DNA of 64,000 nucleotides from Dokdonia sp. Hel_I_53 (GCF_007827465.1 NZ_VISL01000001.1:2623001-2687000); one strand, 5' to 3'; positions 16,884 through 25,874 are shown, counted from the stretch's first letter. The notes: generated by a model not told the origin, from the sequence alone. Translations and numbers: made by a program.

Positions 16884-17822
16884 ATGGCTTTACGACAAAT
16901 AACGAACACTATATTAATGATTCGTCCAGTTCAATTTCGTATGAATGAACAAACGGCGGTAAATAATTACTTTCAAGAAGATATTTCTATTGCAAATGCA
17001 GAGATAAATAACAAAGCCCAAGAAGAGTTTGATGTATTTGTATCAAAACTGCGTACTGCGGGTGTCAATGTGATTGTAGAGAATGATGATGAGAAGGGAA
17101 ATACACCAGACTCTGTATTTCCTAACAACTGGGTTTCTTTTCACGAAAATGGAAATGTAGCTATTTATCCTATGTTTGCGGAGAACCGTCGTAAAGAACG
17201 CCGAGATGAAGTTTTTATCCGTTTAGAGAAAGAGGGCTTTCAAATTAAAAATATTATAGATTATACTGCAGCAGAGGATGAAGGAGTTTTTTTAGAAGGT
17301 ACTGGGAGTATTTTGATGGATCGTCAAAATGAAAGAGCTTACTGTGCACTTTCAGATAGAGCAGATGAAGGTTTATTTATAGAATTTTGTGAGGATTTTG
17401 AGTATACGCCTGTAGTTTTTACAGCAAATCAAACTGTTGAGGGGGAGCGACTAGCTATTTATCACACAAATGTAATGATGTGCCTTGCTGAAAATTTTTG
17501 TGTAATCTGTTTAGATACGATTGACGATAAAAAGGAACGTAAAAACGTATTAAAACATCTCAAGGAGACTGGTAAGGAAATCATTACTATTACAGAACAG
17601 CAAATGCATCAATTTGCTGGAAATATGTTACAAGTTTTAACGGCTTCTAATGAGAAATTACTAGTGATGAGTGCAGCAGCACATAAAAGTCTCACTAAGG
17701 ATCAAATTCAAAAGATTGAAAAGTATTGTGAGATTTTAAGTAGCGACCTTACGACCATCGAAACTTGCGGAGGAGGAAGTGCTAGGTGTATGATGGCAGA
17801 AGTTTTTCTTCCAAAAAAATAA
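16884..17822 (+). CDS. ctlX: Citrulline utilisation hydrolase CtlX (amidinotransferase fold)
   Basis: A 312-residue member of the guanidino-group-modifying superfamily. The sequence opens with TNTILMIRPVQFRMNEQTAVNN. It contains TPDSVFPNNWVSFH, LEGTGS, the histidine segment YHTNVMMCL and the terminal CGGGSARCMMAEVF with the probable catalytic cysteine. These match the type linked to citrulline breakdown in Bacteroidota. An Rrf2-type regulator follows 13 nt after the stop and may be co-transcribed. Confidence 0.82.
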   Translation: MALRQITNTILMIRPVQFRMNEQTAVNNYFQEDISIANAEINNKAQEEFDVFVSKLRTAGVNVIVENDDEKGNTPDSVFPNNWVSFHENGNVAIYPMFAENRRKERRDEVFIRLEKEGFQIKNIIDYTAAEDEGVFLEGTGSILMDRQNERAYCALSDRADEGLFIEFCEDFEYTPVVFTANQTVEGERLAIYHTNVMMCLAENFCVICLDTIDDKKERKNVLKHLKETGKEIITITEQQMHQFAGNMLQVLTASNEKLLVMSAAAHKSLTKDQIQKIEKYCEILSSDLTTIETCGGGSARCMMAEVFLPKK

Positions 17823-17835
17823 TTTTATTCAACAA

Positions 17836-18243
17836 ATGCTTTCTAGAAAAACAAAATACGGACTTAAGGCACTGACCTACATTGCAAAGCAGCCTGCAGA
17901 TGAAATTGTACTCATTCAAGAAATTGCAGATGCCGAAAATATATCCAAAAAGTTTCTAGAAAGCATTTTATTATCTATCCGTAAGGCTGGTTTTTTAGGA
18001 AGTAAAAAAGGTAAAGGGGGTGGGTATTATATGATCAAAGACCCAGCTCAAATAAAAATGGCAACAATCATTAGAATATTAGAAGGCCCTATTGCACTAC
18101 TGCCTTGTGTGAGTCTTAATTTTTACGAGCATTGTGAAGATTGTCCTACTGAAGATGAGTGTAGTATTCACAATCTAATGGTAGAAGTACGTGATCAAAC
18201 ATTGAAGGTATTAGAAAATAAAACGCTAGCAGATATCATCTAA
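17836..18243 (+). CDS. Rrf2-family transcriptional regulator
   Basis: 135 residues with the Rrf2 winged helix (MLSRKTKYGLKALTYIA, then ISKKFLESILLSIRKAGFLGSKKGKGGGY). Cysteines at 91, 100, 103 and 109 match the spacing of Fe-S-binding Rrf2 proteins such as IscR, so redox or iron sensing is likely. No isc/suf genes are nearby; the upstream ctlX is the only operon partner visible. The downstream SDR gene is convergent, 7 nt away. Confidence 0.88.
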   Translation: MLSRKTKYGLKALTYIAKQPADEIVLIQEIADAENISKKFLESILLSIRKAGFLGSKKGKGGGYYMIKDPAQIKMATIIRILEGPIALLPCVSLNFYEHCEDCPTEDECSIHNLMVEVRDQTLKVLENKTLADII

Positions 18244-18250
18244 GGAGAGT

Positions 18251-19684
18251 TTAGGTATATTTCTTTGTTGCTATATTACGTATCATTCCACCGAATATAA
18301 AGTAATGAAACGGAAGCATGCTATACCAATAGATCCTGCCAAATAATCCCCTGGGACGAAAGGTAGCTGTCTGATAGAGAATATTATCCTCATCTATTGT
18401 GAACTCTAACCAGGCTTCTCCAGGAACGCGCATCTCTGCAAAAAGGAGTAAGCGAGGCTCTTCTTTATTTGATAATAAAACGCGCCAAAAATCTAAGACA
18501 TCACCAGTATAAATTCTGTCTGGATGCGTGCGGCCTCTTCTTAAACCTACACCGCCAAATAGTTTGTCTATATAACCTCTAATTTTCCACATCCAGTCTC
18601 CGTAATACCATCCTCGTTCTCCTCCTATAGCCCATATATTCTCAATGGCTAGCTCTTTATTTTTCAATTGTATCTTTTGAGTGTCTTTCAAACAGCCAAA
18701 TTTTGGAACCTGAATGTAGTCATCCAGATTTACTTTTATACGACCACTTACAAGACTATCTTTCCAAGAGCTTGCAACTTGATTTTGTTCAATTTTGGCG
18801 AAAGCCAACTTTATAGCTGCATTGTAAGATATGGGTGTTATTTTTAGTAAATCTTGTAATCTGTTATCACGAGAGATCACCTCTACCTTCATGCTATCAA
18901 CTAGATTTAGTGCAAGTTTATAGGATGTAGAGGTTATAAAATAGAGCCAGTACGAAGATAATTTTGGACTCATTACAGGTAATGTAACAATATAGAGTTT
19001 AAGATTACGCACCTTAGCATAATGTTGCATCATTTCTTTGTAGGTAAGTATGTCAGGGCCTCCTATGTCAAAATCATCATTATATGTTTTCTCATTACCA
19101 AGCACGCCTATCAAATAGTGCATTACATCACGTATGGCTATGGGCTGGCATTTTGTTTGCACCCATTTAGGTGTAATCATTATGGGAAGTTTCTCACAGA
19201 GATCTCTTATAATCTCAAAGGAGGAACTTCCTGAGCCCACAATTATTCCAGCACGTAAGACAGTAACGGCTGCTTTGCCTTTGTTTAAGGTGTTTTCTAC
19301 ATTTTGTCTAGATCTTAAATGCTTACTTAAATTTTCTTCATTTGCAATACCTCCAAGATAGATGACCTGCTTGCATTGTGTGTTTTTAAGATAGGTGTTG
19401 AAATGAACTGCAGATTTTTCTTCTTTTGTATCAAAATCTGTGGTAGAAGAACTCATAGAATGCAATAAATAATAAGCTGCATCGATATCTTGTGGTATTT
19501 TTGAGATATCTGGTGTATCTAAGAAGTCAATTTCTACAATCTCAATTTGCTCTCTTATTTTTTTACTTACAGAAAGCCTAGCGGCATCTCGTACTACGCA
19601 AACTACATCATGATCTGCCTCCAGTAATAGGGGTAGTAATCGCATCCCTATATATCCATTTGCGCCTGTAAGTAAAATTTTCAT
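18251..19684 (-). CDS. NAD(P)-binding SDR protein with DUF2867 domain
   Basis: 477 residues. An N-terminal extended-SDR Rossmann domain (GANGYIG at 7-13, then DAAYYLLHSM, YLGGI) is followed by a DUF2867 domain from roughly residue 300, ending in FRPRGLFGRIYWYSMLPFHYFIFGGM. This two-domain architecture is shared with E. coli YbjT-like proteins. The reaction is not known. Confidence 0.8.
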   Translation of the reverse strand: MKILLTGANGYIGMRLLPLLLEADHDVVCVVRDAARLSVSKKIREQIEIVEIDFLDTPDISKIPQDIDAAYYLLHSMSSSTTDFDTKEEKSAVHFNTYLKNTQCKQVIYLGGIANEENLSKHLRSRQNVENTLNKGKAAVTVLRAGIIVGSGSSSFEIIRDLCEKLPIMITPKWVQTKCQPIAIRDVMHYLIGVLGNEKTYNDDFDIGGPDILTYKEMMQHYAKVRNLKLYIVTLPVMSPKLSSYWLYFITSTSYKLALNLVDSMKVEVISRDNRLQDLLKITPISYNAAIKLAFAKIEQNQVASSWKDSLVSGRIKVNLDDYIQVPKFGCLKDTQKIQLKNKELAIENIWAIGGERGWYYGDWMWKIRGYIDKLFGGVGLRRGRTHPDRIYTGDVLDFWRVLLSNKEEPRLLLFAEMRVPGEAWLEFTIDEDNILYQTATFRPRGLFGRIYWYSMLPFHYFIFGGMIRNIATKKYT

Positions 19685-19785
19685 GAGTACAATGTATGTA
19701 TAGTTAAAGATTGTTGAAGTTAAAATGCCGTTAACTTACATATGATTCAATTTTGTCGTAGCTTACCACATCTAAACTAGCAAAT

Positions 19786-19989
19786 ATGTTAAAGAATATT
19801 CTTATTGTCGTAGGTATTGTACTAGTCGCTTTTGGACTTTATAATGCATTTGTCCCACAGCAAATTCTTAATTTTGGACCTTTAGAAGTATCTGCAAAAG
19901 AGGGGTTGTCTAATGAAAGTTTACTGCTTATTGTGCTAGGAGTTGTGGCTGTCATAGCAGGTGTATTCTTAGGTAAGAAAAATTCATAA
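19786..19989 (+). CDS. Small membrane protein, function unknown
   Basis: 67 residues with two hydrophobic helices: MLKNILIVVGIVLVAFGLY at the N-terminus and SLLLIVLGVVAVIAGVFLG at the C-terminus, separated by a polar loop (LNFGPLEVSAKEG). It ends in KKNS. No domain is recognised. Its neighbours are a divergent SDR gene and a convergent unknown gene 11 nt away. The hydrophobic pattern supports it being a real gene. Confidence 0.65.
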   Translation: MLKNILIVVGIVLVAFGLYNAFVPQQILNFGPLEVSAKEGLSNESLLLIVLGVVAVIAGVFLGKKNS

Positions 19990-20000
19990 TACCAATTGCT

Positions 20001-20492
20001 TTAAAGCTCATCTATATTTGTAGAAGTTTGCTTTGCTTTCTCGGCTAAGATGCGTTTTATAAAATTGTGTATTTTTTTATCGCTTGGTTTTGCCTCAATT
20101 TTTATAAAGTAAGTGTCACGATAAATACTGTATTCTTCTGCACGTCCTTTGTATAGCTTTAGCTTCCAGTAAGGGATTATAAGTGCATAGCTATCTAGTA
20201 AAGCTCTAAATCCTACAATAATCCCATTGGGTCGCAACTCGATATTACATTTATTGCGATACTTGTCAAGAGCAAGAAAATTCTGAATTTGTATACTTGA
20301 TTCAGTGATATTGAGGTGTCCTATACCAATGCCTCCTTGCTTGATCCGTTCTCTTAGGCCAAAGGCAGGGCCTACCTCTGTATCAATCTTCCGTTTGATT
20401 TCTCGATTATTATAAGATACGTTTAGTAGCATTTTTTCTTTTAAAGATACTAGTTTAGGAGCGTTTGGGCTGTGTAGACTTTCATTTTTCAC
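20001..20492 (-). CDS. Conserved-looking hypothetical protein
   Basis: 163 residues, soluble, with no signal peptide and no domain recognised. It has mixed beta-type segments (IELRPNGIIVGFRALLDSYALIIPYWKLKLYKG) and a lysine-rich C-terminal helix (HNFIKRILAEKAKQ). The pattern is reminiscent of a PH-like or DUF-type beta sandwich, but that is only an impression. It is divergent from argS; their start regions are 85 nt apart and contain the argS promoter and a palindrome copy. Confidence 0.6.
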   Translation of the reverse strand: MKNESLHSPNAPKLVSLKEKMLLNVSYNNREIKRKIDTEVGPAFGLRERIKQGGIGIGHLNITESSIQIQNFLALDKYRNKCNIELRPNGIIVGFRALLDSYALIIPYWKLKLYKGRAEEYSIYRDTYFIKIEAKPSDKKIHNFIKRILAEKAKQTSTNIDEL

Positions 20493-20493
20493 A

Positions 20494-20501
20494 TATCTTT
20501 G
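20494..20501 (+). promoter_or_regulatory. -7 box for argS
   Basis: TATCTTTG, 76 nt before the argS ATG. A TTG at 20465-20467 is 26 nt away, somewhat too far. A palindrome copy lies between this box and argS, inside the predicted leader. Confidence 0.4.
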
Positions 20502-20524
20502 TGCCTTTGTTAGGGGGTGTTTTA

Positions 20525-20540
20525 TGCTTTCGCGAAAGCG
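20525..20540. repeat. Palindromic repeat copy (15/16)
   Basis: First base T instead of C. Intergenic, in the predicted 5' leader of argS, 37 nt before its start. Confidence 0.95.
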
Positions 20541-20577
20541 TACTCAATCCTTATAGCATTAATTATAAAAAAAATAT

Positions 20578-22356
20578 ATGTCTTTACAAACTACCATTGA
20601 AGCTCACGTAAAAAATGCTATTGCAGAAATATTTAATGCAGATTTGCCTTCTGTAGAATTTCAAGCCACACGTAAAGAATTTGAGGGAGACATCACAGTT
20701 GTGGTTTTCCCAATGTTACGTGTGGTAAAAGGAAACCCTGTTCAAATAGGAACTCAAATAGGGGAGTATCTCGTTGAAAATGTTTCAGAAATTACAGCAT
20801 TTAATGTGGTAAAAGGATTTTTAAATCTGGTCATTGCAGATACATACTACAATACAGATTTTAAAAATATTGTAAAAACAGCCGATTACGGAAAAGTTGC
20901 CGAACATGGCAAGGCAGTGATGATCGAATATTCATCACCCAATACTAATAAACCCCTACACCTAGGGCACGTGCGTAATGTGTTGCTCGGTTATTCTGTA
21001 TCAGAAATTATAAAAGCAGCTGGATCAAAAGTGTATAAAACGCAGATTATTAACGATCGTGGGATACATATTTGTAAGTCTATGCTTGCTTGGGAGCGCT
21101 TCGGTAATGGTGAGACACCTGCTTCTACTGGATTGAAAGGTGATAAGTTGGTGGGAAACTATTACGTAAAATTTGACCAAGAATATAAAAAAGAAGTAGC
21201 TCAATTAGTGGCCCAAGGAAAAATTGAAGAAGAAGCAAAAAAGGAAGCGCCACTTTTACTCGAAGCACAAGAAATGCTGCGCAAATGGGAAGCCGGAGAT
21301 GCTGAGGTGGTTGCGCTTTGGGAAAAAATGAACCAGTGGGTCTATGACGGATTTGAAGTCACCTATAAAAATATTGGAGTAGATTTTGACAGTTATTATT
21401 ACGAAAGTAATACTTACTTATTAGGAAAGGATATTATCGCCGAGGGGTTAGAACGAGGTGTGTTTGAGAAAGACCCGGATGGTTCTGTATGGTGTAACCT
21501 TACAGATGATGGTCTGGATCGTAAAATTGTAATGCGCTCTGACGGGACAGCGGTATACATGACGCAGGATATTGGAACAGCTATCCAGCGCGTAAAAGAC
21601 CACCCAGATGTTGGCGGAATGATTTATACGGTGGGTAACGAGCAAGATTACCACTTCCAAGTGTTATTTTTAATTTTAAAGAAATTAGGCTACGACTGGG
21701 CAGAAAATTTATTTCATCTAAGTTATGGAATGGTAGATCTTCCTTCTGGAAAAATGAAATCTAGAGAAGGAACAGTAGTAGATGCAGACGATCTAATTAA
21801 CGAGGTGGCGGAGACCGCAGGAGCCATCTCAGAAGAGTTAGGAAAGCTTGATGGCTATTCTAAAGAGGAAAAACAAAAGCTTTATAAAACGATAGGTTTA
21901 GGTGCTTTGAAATATTATATTTTAAAGGTAGATCCTAAGAAACGAATTTTGTTTGACCCTAAAGAATCGGTAGATTTTCAAGGTAATACCGGACCATTTA
22001 TTCAATATACGTATGCGCGTATTCAGTCAATTTTGCGTAAAGCAAAAGAGATGAATATTGAAACTGCTATTGAATCAGAAAGAGTGTTGCATCCTAAAGA
22101 AAAGGAACTCCTGAAGTTACTACAAGAGTACCCGGCAACAATACAACTTGCTGCAGCTCAAAAAAGCCCAGCAATTATTGCAAACTATACCTATGATATT
22201 GTAAAAGAGTACAATTCATTCTTTCAGCAAGTACAAATTTTAGGTACTGAGAATGTAGATGATCAGTCTTTTCGTGTAGAGTTAAGCGCCCAGGTTGGAA
22301 AAGTAATTAAAAGTGCATTTAGCTTATTAGGCATAGAAGTGCCAGAACGTATGTAG
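20578..22356 (+). CDS. argS: Arginine--tRNA ligase
   Basis: Class I aminoacyl-tRNA synthetase charging tRNA-Arg. 592 residues. The order is an N-terminal Add1 domain (1-90), then the HIGH-type signature HLGH at 128-131 within SSPNTNKPLHLGHVRN. The KMSK-equivalent GKMKSREGTVV follows near 400, and a C-terminal DALR anticodon-binding domain ends in SAFSLLGIEVPERM. The stop is followed by a hairpin terminator shared with the convergent DUF721 gene. Confidence 0.97.
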   Translation: MSLQTTIEAHVKNAIAEIFNADLPSVEFQATRKEFEGDITVVVFPMLRVVKGNPVQIGTQIGEYLVENVSEITAFNVVKGFLNLVIADTYYNTDFKNIVKTADYGKVAEHGKAVMIEYSSPNTNKPLHLGHVRNVLLGYSVSEIIKAAGSKVYKTQIINDRGIHICKSMLAWERFGNGETPASTGLKGDKLVGNYYVKFDQEYKKEVAQLVAQGKIEEEAKKEAPLLLEAQEMLRKWEAGDAEVVALWEKMNQWVYDGFEVTYKNIGVDFDSYYYESNTYLLGKDIIAEGLERGVFEKDPDGSVWCNLTDDGLDRKIVMRSDGTAVYMTQDIGTAIQRVKDHPDVGGMIYTVGNEQDYHFQVLFLILKKLGYDWAENLFHLSYGMVDLPSGKMKSREGTVVDADDLINEVAETAGAISEELGKLDGYSKEEKQKLYKTIGLGALKYYILKVDPKKRILFDPKESVDFQGNTGPFIQYTYARIQSILRKAKEMNIETAIESERVLHPKEKELLKLLQEYPATIQLAAAQKSPAIIANYTYDIVKEYNSFFQQVQILGTENVDDQSFRVELSAQVGKVIKSAFSLLGIEVPERM

Positions 22357-22362
22357 AAGATC

Positions 22363-22393
22363 TGTGCTGCTTAACGCAGCACAATTTTTTTTA
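22363..22393. terminator. Terminator at the argS / DUF721 convergence
   Basis: TGTGCTGC (22363-22370), loop TTAAC, GCAGCACA (22376-22383), then a T run on the plus strand. The stop codon of the minus-strand DUF721 gene is in the loop, so the hairpin overlaps that gene's last codons. Confidence 0.75.
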
Positions 22394-22664
22394 CAACTTC
22401 TCTTCCTAACTCTTCATTTATCATAGAGAGGATTTTGTCTTTTCCATAAGAGAGTTCTTCCCTAAAAACGGAGGAACTGAGGTTTACAAAAAGAGTTTCT
22501 CTATCAAAGCGTATGGAAGTCGTGTAGGTTTCAAAAGCTGGATTCAAAGCAAACCATGCTTTTGATACATCAACTTTATCGATGCCCTTGCTCAATTTGT
22601 TTTTTTGAACAAACTCACCTAGAGCTGTACTAATGGATATAGGATCTGTATTGCGCTTTGCCAT
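22371..22664 (-). CDS. DUF721 (DciA-like) protein
   Basis: 97 residues: a basic N-terminus, then the DUF721 signature DVSKAWFALNPAFETYTTSIRFDRETLFVNLSSSVFREELSYGKDKIL. DUF721/DciA proteins include the replicative helicase loader of bacteria lacking DnaC, and they often sit next to recF. Here it is in a recF operon, consistent with a replication role (inference). Its ATG overlaps the stop of the preceding lipoprotein gene (TAATG). Confidence 0.82.
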   Translation of the reverse strand: MAKRNTDPISISTALGEFVQKNKLSKGIDKVDVSKAWFALNPAFETYTTSIRFDRETLFVNLSSSVFREELSYGKDKILSMINEELGREVVKKIVLR

Positions 22665-23077
22665 TATTCTAGTGCTAACGGTTTGTATTTTCTGTACGTA
22701 TAGATGATGCCAGCCTCATTAATGAGAACAAGTTCTTCTTTTGTGGCCTTCTTTACGATTTCTATCCAAGTATCGAGTGCAGTAGAATATTGAAGTTTAA
22801 AAAGACCATCCTCTTCAATTACGTCAATGTTCTCACTTGAGTTTGAGGTGACAAATTCCCCTAGCGCATTAGGTTGTACTTTTTTACGTATGCCCTTGCC
22901 ATTAGGGTTGATCTCAAAGAAATCAATATTCTGGCTTATAGTAAATGCTTTTACCTCACCTGCTTCATTCTCAATTTCTGCGATCTCCCAATACCCGTTT
23001 ATATTCGATATTTTTTGATCTTTAGACTGGGAGCAAGCCAGTAGAAATGGTAAAACTAAAAAGAATAAATATTTCAC
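22664..23077 (-). CDS. Small lipoprotein, lipocalin-like
   Basis: 137 residues with a lipoprotein signal (MKYLFFLVLPFLLACS, lipidated Cys at about 15). The mature part resembles a small lipocalin-type beta barrel: NGYWEIAEIENEAGEV at the start, GKGIRKKV, and a final YTYRKYKPL strand. The function is unknown. It sits between recF and the DUF721 gene and shares a TAATG junction with the latter, so co-translation is likely even though no functional link is obvious. Confidence 0.75.
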   Translation of the reverse strand: MKYLFFLVLPFLLACSQSKDQKISNINGYWEIAEIENEAGEVKAFTISQNIDFFEINPNGKGIRKKVQPNALGEFVTSNSSENIDVIEEDGLFKLQYSTALDTWIEIVKKATKEELVLINEAGIIYTYRKYKPLALE

Positions 23078-23111
23078 GAGATTGGTAATTTAAGTGTATA
23101 AAGATACTAGC

Positions 23112-24203
23112 TTAGGATCTATTACCTAAATGAAAAAGCTCATAACTCTGATGGATTTTTTTTACGACCTCTTCTGTACGTTCAGCATGAGTATCACTTA
23201 TAAATAGCTGGCCAAAATCGTTAGTGTTTACCAGTTCAATAATATGTTGTACTCGATTTTCGTCTAACTTATCAAAGATATCATCCAGTAGTAATAAAGG
23301 CGTAGTACCACTTTCCTCTTTAATAAAATCAAACTGTGCAAGCTTAAGTGCAATCAAATAAGATTTTTGTTGTCCTTGACTACCAAATTTCTTTACGGGA
23401 TGACCATTAATTTCAAACTGCAGGTCATCTTTATGAATCCCAACACTTGTGTACTGTAATCCTCGATCTTTATTAATGGCATTGGTGAGTAAATGCTGCA
23501 ATGGCATTTTATGTAAAGCACTATCGTAAGTAAGTGATACAGCTTCTGTGTTTCCACTTATGGCTGCATATCGCTCTTGAAATATAGGAGTAAATCTTTC
23601 TAGGAATTTTCTTCTTTTTTCAAAAATAGGAGTGCCAAATCCTTCAAGCTGTTCGTTATAAACGGCTATAGAATCTGCATTAAATGTATTATTTGCAGCA
23701 AAATATTTTAATAATGCATTACGCTGGGAGAGTATTTTTGTGTAGCCTAGTAGGTTAGAGAGATAGCTCTTATCACTTTGTGAAATAACGCCATCAATAA
23801 ACTTTCGGCGTGTGTCACTTCCTTCGGTAATAAGATCTCTATCTGCAGGGGAAATGATTACTAAGGGTAAAAAGCCAATGTGGTCTGCAAATCTATCGTA
23901 GATTTTAGCATTGCGTTTAATGATTTTTTTTTGCCCTTTTTTTGCGCTTACTACAACTCTTTCTTCTCGTTCGTTTTTGTTATAGACCCCATCTAAAACA
24001 AAGAAGTCTGCGTCGTGATTGATGTTTTGGCTTGTGACTGGATTAAAATAGCTCTTCCCAAAGGACAAATGATAGATAGCATCGAGCACATTGGTCTTTC
24101 CTACGCCATTATTACCGACAAAACAATTAATCTTTGCATCAAAGGTGAAACCTTGTGATTCAAAATTTTTATAGTTTATAAGAGAGAGAGATTTTAAGAT
24201 CAT
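23112..24203 (-). CDS. recF: DNA replication and repair protein RecF
   Basis: SMC-like ATPase that helps load RecA at gaps. From ATG 24203 it has 363 residues, the standard length. Walker A is GNNGVGKT at 30-37, the signature region is FGSQGQQKS, and Walker B is [13 protein letters not shown] near the C-terminus. The reading frame stays open a further 99 nt upstream, but that extension includes a palindrome copy and a likely -7 box and lacks family similarity. The start at 24203 ([14 protein letters not shown]) is therefore chosen. Confidence 0.95.
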   Translation of the reverse strand: MILKSLSLINYKNFESQGFTFDAKINCFVGNNGVGKTNVLDAIYHLSFGKSYFNPVTSQNINHDADFFVLDGVYNKNEREERVVVSAKKGQKKIIKRNAKIYDRFADHIGFLPLVIISPADRDLITEGSDTRRKFIDGVISQSDKSYLSNLLGYTKILSQRNALLKYFAANNTFNADSIAVYNEQLEGFGTPIFEKRRKFLERFTPIFQERYAAISGNTEAVSLTYDSALHKMPLQHLLTNAINKDRGLQYTSVGIHKDDLQFEINGHPVKKFGSQGQQKSYLIALKLAQFDFIKEESGTTPLLLLDDIFDKLDENRVQHIIELVNTNDFGQLFISDTHAERTEEVVKKIHQSYELFHLGNRS

Positions 24204-24224
24204 AGGGTGAGGTAAGTGTAGGTA

Positions 24225-24240
24225 CGCTTTCGCGAAAGCG
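24225..24240. repeat. Palindromic repeat copy (16/16)
   Basis: Exact copy 22 nt upstream of the recF start, in its predicted 5' leader. Confidence 0.97.
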
Positions 24241-24274
24241 CACAAACTCCAATACATAAGACTTAGGACGACTT

Positions 24275-24282
24275 CAAAATTA
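24275..24282 (-). promoter_or_regulatory. Candidate -7 box for recF
   Basis: Minus-strand TAATTTTG, 72 nt upstream of the recF start. The nearest TTG is 24 nt away. Confidence 0.4.
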
Positions 24283-24318
24283 AGCAATAAATTCCCTTTC
24301 ATAATTCAATAAATATTA

Positions 24319-24326
24319 TATTTTTG
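24319..24326 (+). promoter_or_regulatory. -7 box for the TPR gene
   Basis: TATTTTTG, 22 nt before the ATG at 24348. No clear TTG was found. Confidence 0.45.
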
Positions 24327-24347
24327 CCCGACTAACAAAATTCGAAT

Positions 24348-25133
24348 ATGGCTACATATAATAAGAGAGGGTATAAACCAAAAACAAAACCTGAAAAGGA
24401 AGATGTTGAAGAGTTTATTGATGATAGCGAGAGCACAACAGCAGAGGTTTTTGGATCGCTAGATGAAGGAGCAAATAAAGCAGAAGAGTGGTTTGAAAAA
24501 AATCAAAAACCAGTAATAGGAGTAATTATTGCTGCCCTTGTAATCGCACTTTTATATTTAGGGTATACCAAGTTTATAGTAGAACCTAATGAGACTGAAG
24601 CTGCAAATGAGCTTGTAGTAGCACAAGAGAGTTTTACAACAGCACTTGAGTCTACAAATACTTCTGTTAAAGATTCGCTGTATATGGTGGCTCTTGAAGG
24701 TAGAAATGGTAAATATGGACTCTTGGATGTGGCAGAAAATTACGGAAGTACACCTTCTGGAAATCTTGCCCACTACTACGCAGGAATGTCATACTTAGAG
24801 ATTAAAGAATACCAAAACGCAATCTCACATTTACAAGACTTCTCTAGTGATGATGATATCTTAGCGCCACTTGCAAAAGGAGCAATTGGTGATGCTTTTA
24901 TGCAGTTAGGGCAAGCAGAAGAGGCTTATGACTATTATGAGGATGCAGCATCTATCAGTGTAAACACCTTTACAACACCACGCTTTTTATTCAAAGCTGG
25001 AATAACAGCAATAGACCTTGGTAATAATGATGCTGCTGTAAAGCATTTGTCACGTATTAAAGATGAGTTTAGCACGTCTGAGTATGCGAGCCAGGTAGAC
25101 CTTTACTTAGGTCGTGCGCAAGCAGGAAAATAA
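24348..25133 (+). CDS. Membrane-anchored tetratricopeptide repeat protein
   Basis: 261 residues. An acidic, charged cytoplasmic N-terminus (1-50) precedes one transmembrane helix (PVIGVIIAALVIALLYLGYTKFIV, about 51-74). A periplasmic helical domain with TPR-like units follows (AHYYAGMSYLEIKEYQNAISHLQDF, then AYDYYEDAASI). The layout resembles YfgM/DUF2133-type proteins associated with secretion quality control, but that link is only topological. It is divergent from recF, and ribH follows 72 nt downstream. Confidence 0.8.
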   Translation: MATYNKRGYKPKTKPEKEDVEEFIDDSESTTAEVFGSLDEGANKAEEWFEKNQKPVIGVIIAALVIALLYLGYTKFIVEPNETEAANELVVAQESFTTALESTNTSVKDSLYMVALEGRNGKYGLLDVAENYGSTPSGNLAHYYAGMSYLEIKEYQNAISHLQDFSSDDDILAPLAKGAIGDAFMQLGQAEEAYDYYEDAASISVNTFTTPRFLFKAGITAIDLGNNDAAVKHLSRIKDEFSTSEYASQVDLYLGRAQAGK

Positions 25134-25205
25134 ATTATTAGCAGGTGAGACCGTTAATGGTGTAGCGAAACTTATAACCTGTTACATTCATAAAAAACAA
25201 TTAGT

Positions 25206-25703
25206 ATGGCAACAGTAGGGAACAATCTCTCAGCTTATGACAAAACAACAATCCCAAACTCGAAAGATTTCAAGTTTGGGATTGTTGTTTCTGAGTGGAA
25301 CGAGGAAATCACAGAAGGATTATGGCAAGGGGCTTTTGATGCTTTAAAAGACTGTGGAGCCATTAATGAAAACATCGTACGATGGAATGTGCCAGGTGCA
25401 TTTGAGCTCATTTATGGAGCAAAAAAAATGACACAAGCTTATGATATGCTCGACGCTGTTATCGTTATAGGAACAGTTATTCAAGGTGAGACAAAACACT
25501 TTGATTTTGTTTGTGAAGGGGTGACTCAAGGAATAAAAGATTTGAACGTACAGCAAGATATTCCTGTGATTTTTTGTGTGCTAACAGATAACAATATAGA
25601 GCAATCTCGTGCTCGAAGTGGAGGAGTGCATGGGAACAAAGGTACTGAAGCAGCTATTGCAGCCATTAAGATGGCACAACTACGTAAAGACGCTCGTTTT
25701 TAA
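25206..25703 (+). CDS. ribH: 6,7-dimethyl-8-ribityllumazine synthase
   Basis: Condenses 5-amino-6-ribitylaminouracil with dihydroxybutanone phosphate in riboflavin synthesis, normally as an icosahedral or pentameric assembly. 165 residues. Signatures are FGIVVSEWNEEIT near 24-36, VPGAFELIYGAKKM in the middle, VIGTVIQGETKHFDFVCEGVTQGI, and NKGTEAAIAAIKM at the end. Codons 13-29 contain a 48-nt near-perfect palindrome. The other riboflavin gene seen here, ribD, is 24 kb away. Confidence 0.96.
   Translation: MATVGNNLSAYDKTTIPNSKDFKFGIVVSEWNEEITEGLWQGAFDALKDCGAINENIVRWNVPGAFELIYGAKKMTQAYDMLDAVIVIGTVIQGETKHFDFVCEGVTQGIKDLNVQQDIPVIFCVLTDNNIEQSRARSGGVHGNKGTEAAIAAIKMAQLRKDARF
25243..25290. repeat. 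48-nt near-perfect palindrome inside ribH
   Basis: Left arm AAACAACAATCCCAAACT (25243-25260) and right arm AGTTTGGGATTGTTGTTT (25273-25290) are perfect 18-bp inverted repeats. The 12-nt centre adds four more pairs (GAAA/TTTC), so 22 of 24 positions pair. It would form a very stable hairpin in the mRNA about 40 nt after the start codon. Confidence 0.95.
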
Positions 25704-25741
25704 ATTGCCTAGCTGCTTATGGTAGGAATACGTAAAAGATA

Positions 25742-25757
25742 CGCTTTCGCGAAAGCG
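25742..25757. repeat. Palindromic repeat copy (16/16)
   Basis: Exact copy, 38 nt after ribH and upstream of the -7 box of the next gene. Confidence 0.97.
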
Positions 25758-25874
25758 TGCCTGCTTTTATTTAGTTTTGCCTTTGTACGTTTTTTATAAA
25801 CATATATCACCAAAACATTCTTTTAATAGATCCCTAGGACATGATATTCGGTATGCTTTTTGGATACGATATTG

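Noticed and set aside
18780..18800. GGCGAAAGCC in the SDR gene as a palindrome copy
   Set aside because: It shares only the CGAAAGC core with the 16-mer and lacks the left half, so it was not counted.
23112..24302. Longer RecF with 33 extra N-terminal residues
   Set aside because: The extension has no family similarity, includes AFAKA from a palindrome copy and crosses a likely -7 box; ATG 24203 gives the canonical start.
25134..25205. FMN riboswitch upstream of ribH
   Set aside because: The 72-nt gap is too short for the ~120-nt aptamer and lacks the conserved FMN-element blocks; the ribD upstream region is also too short.
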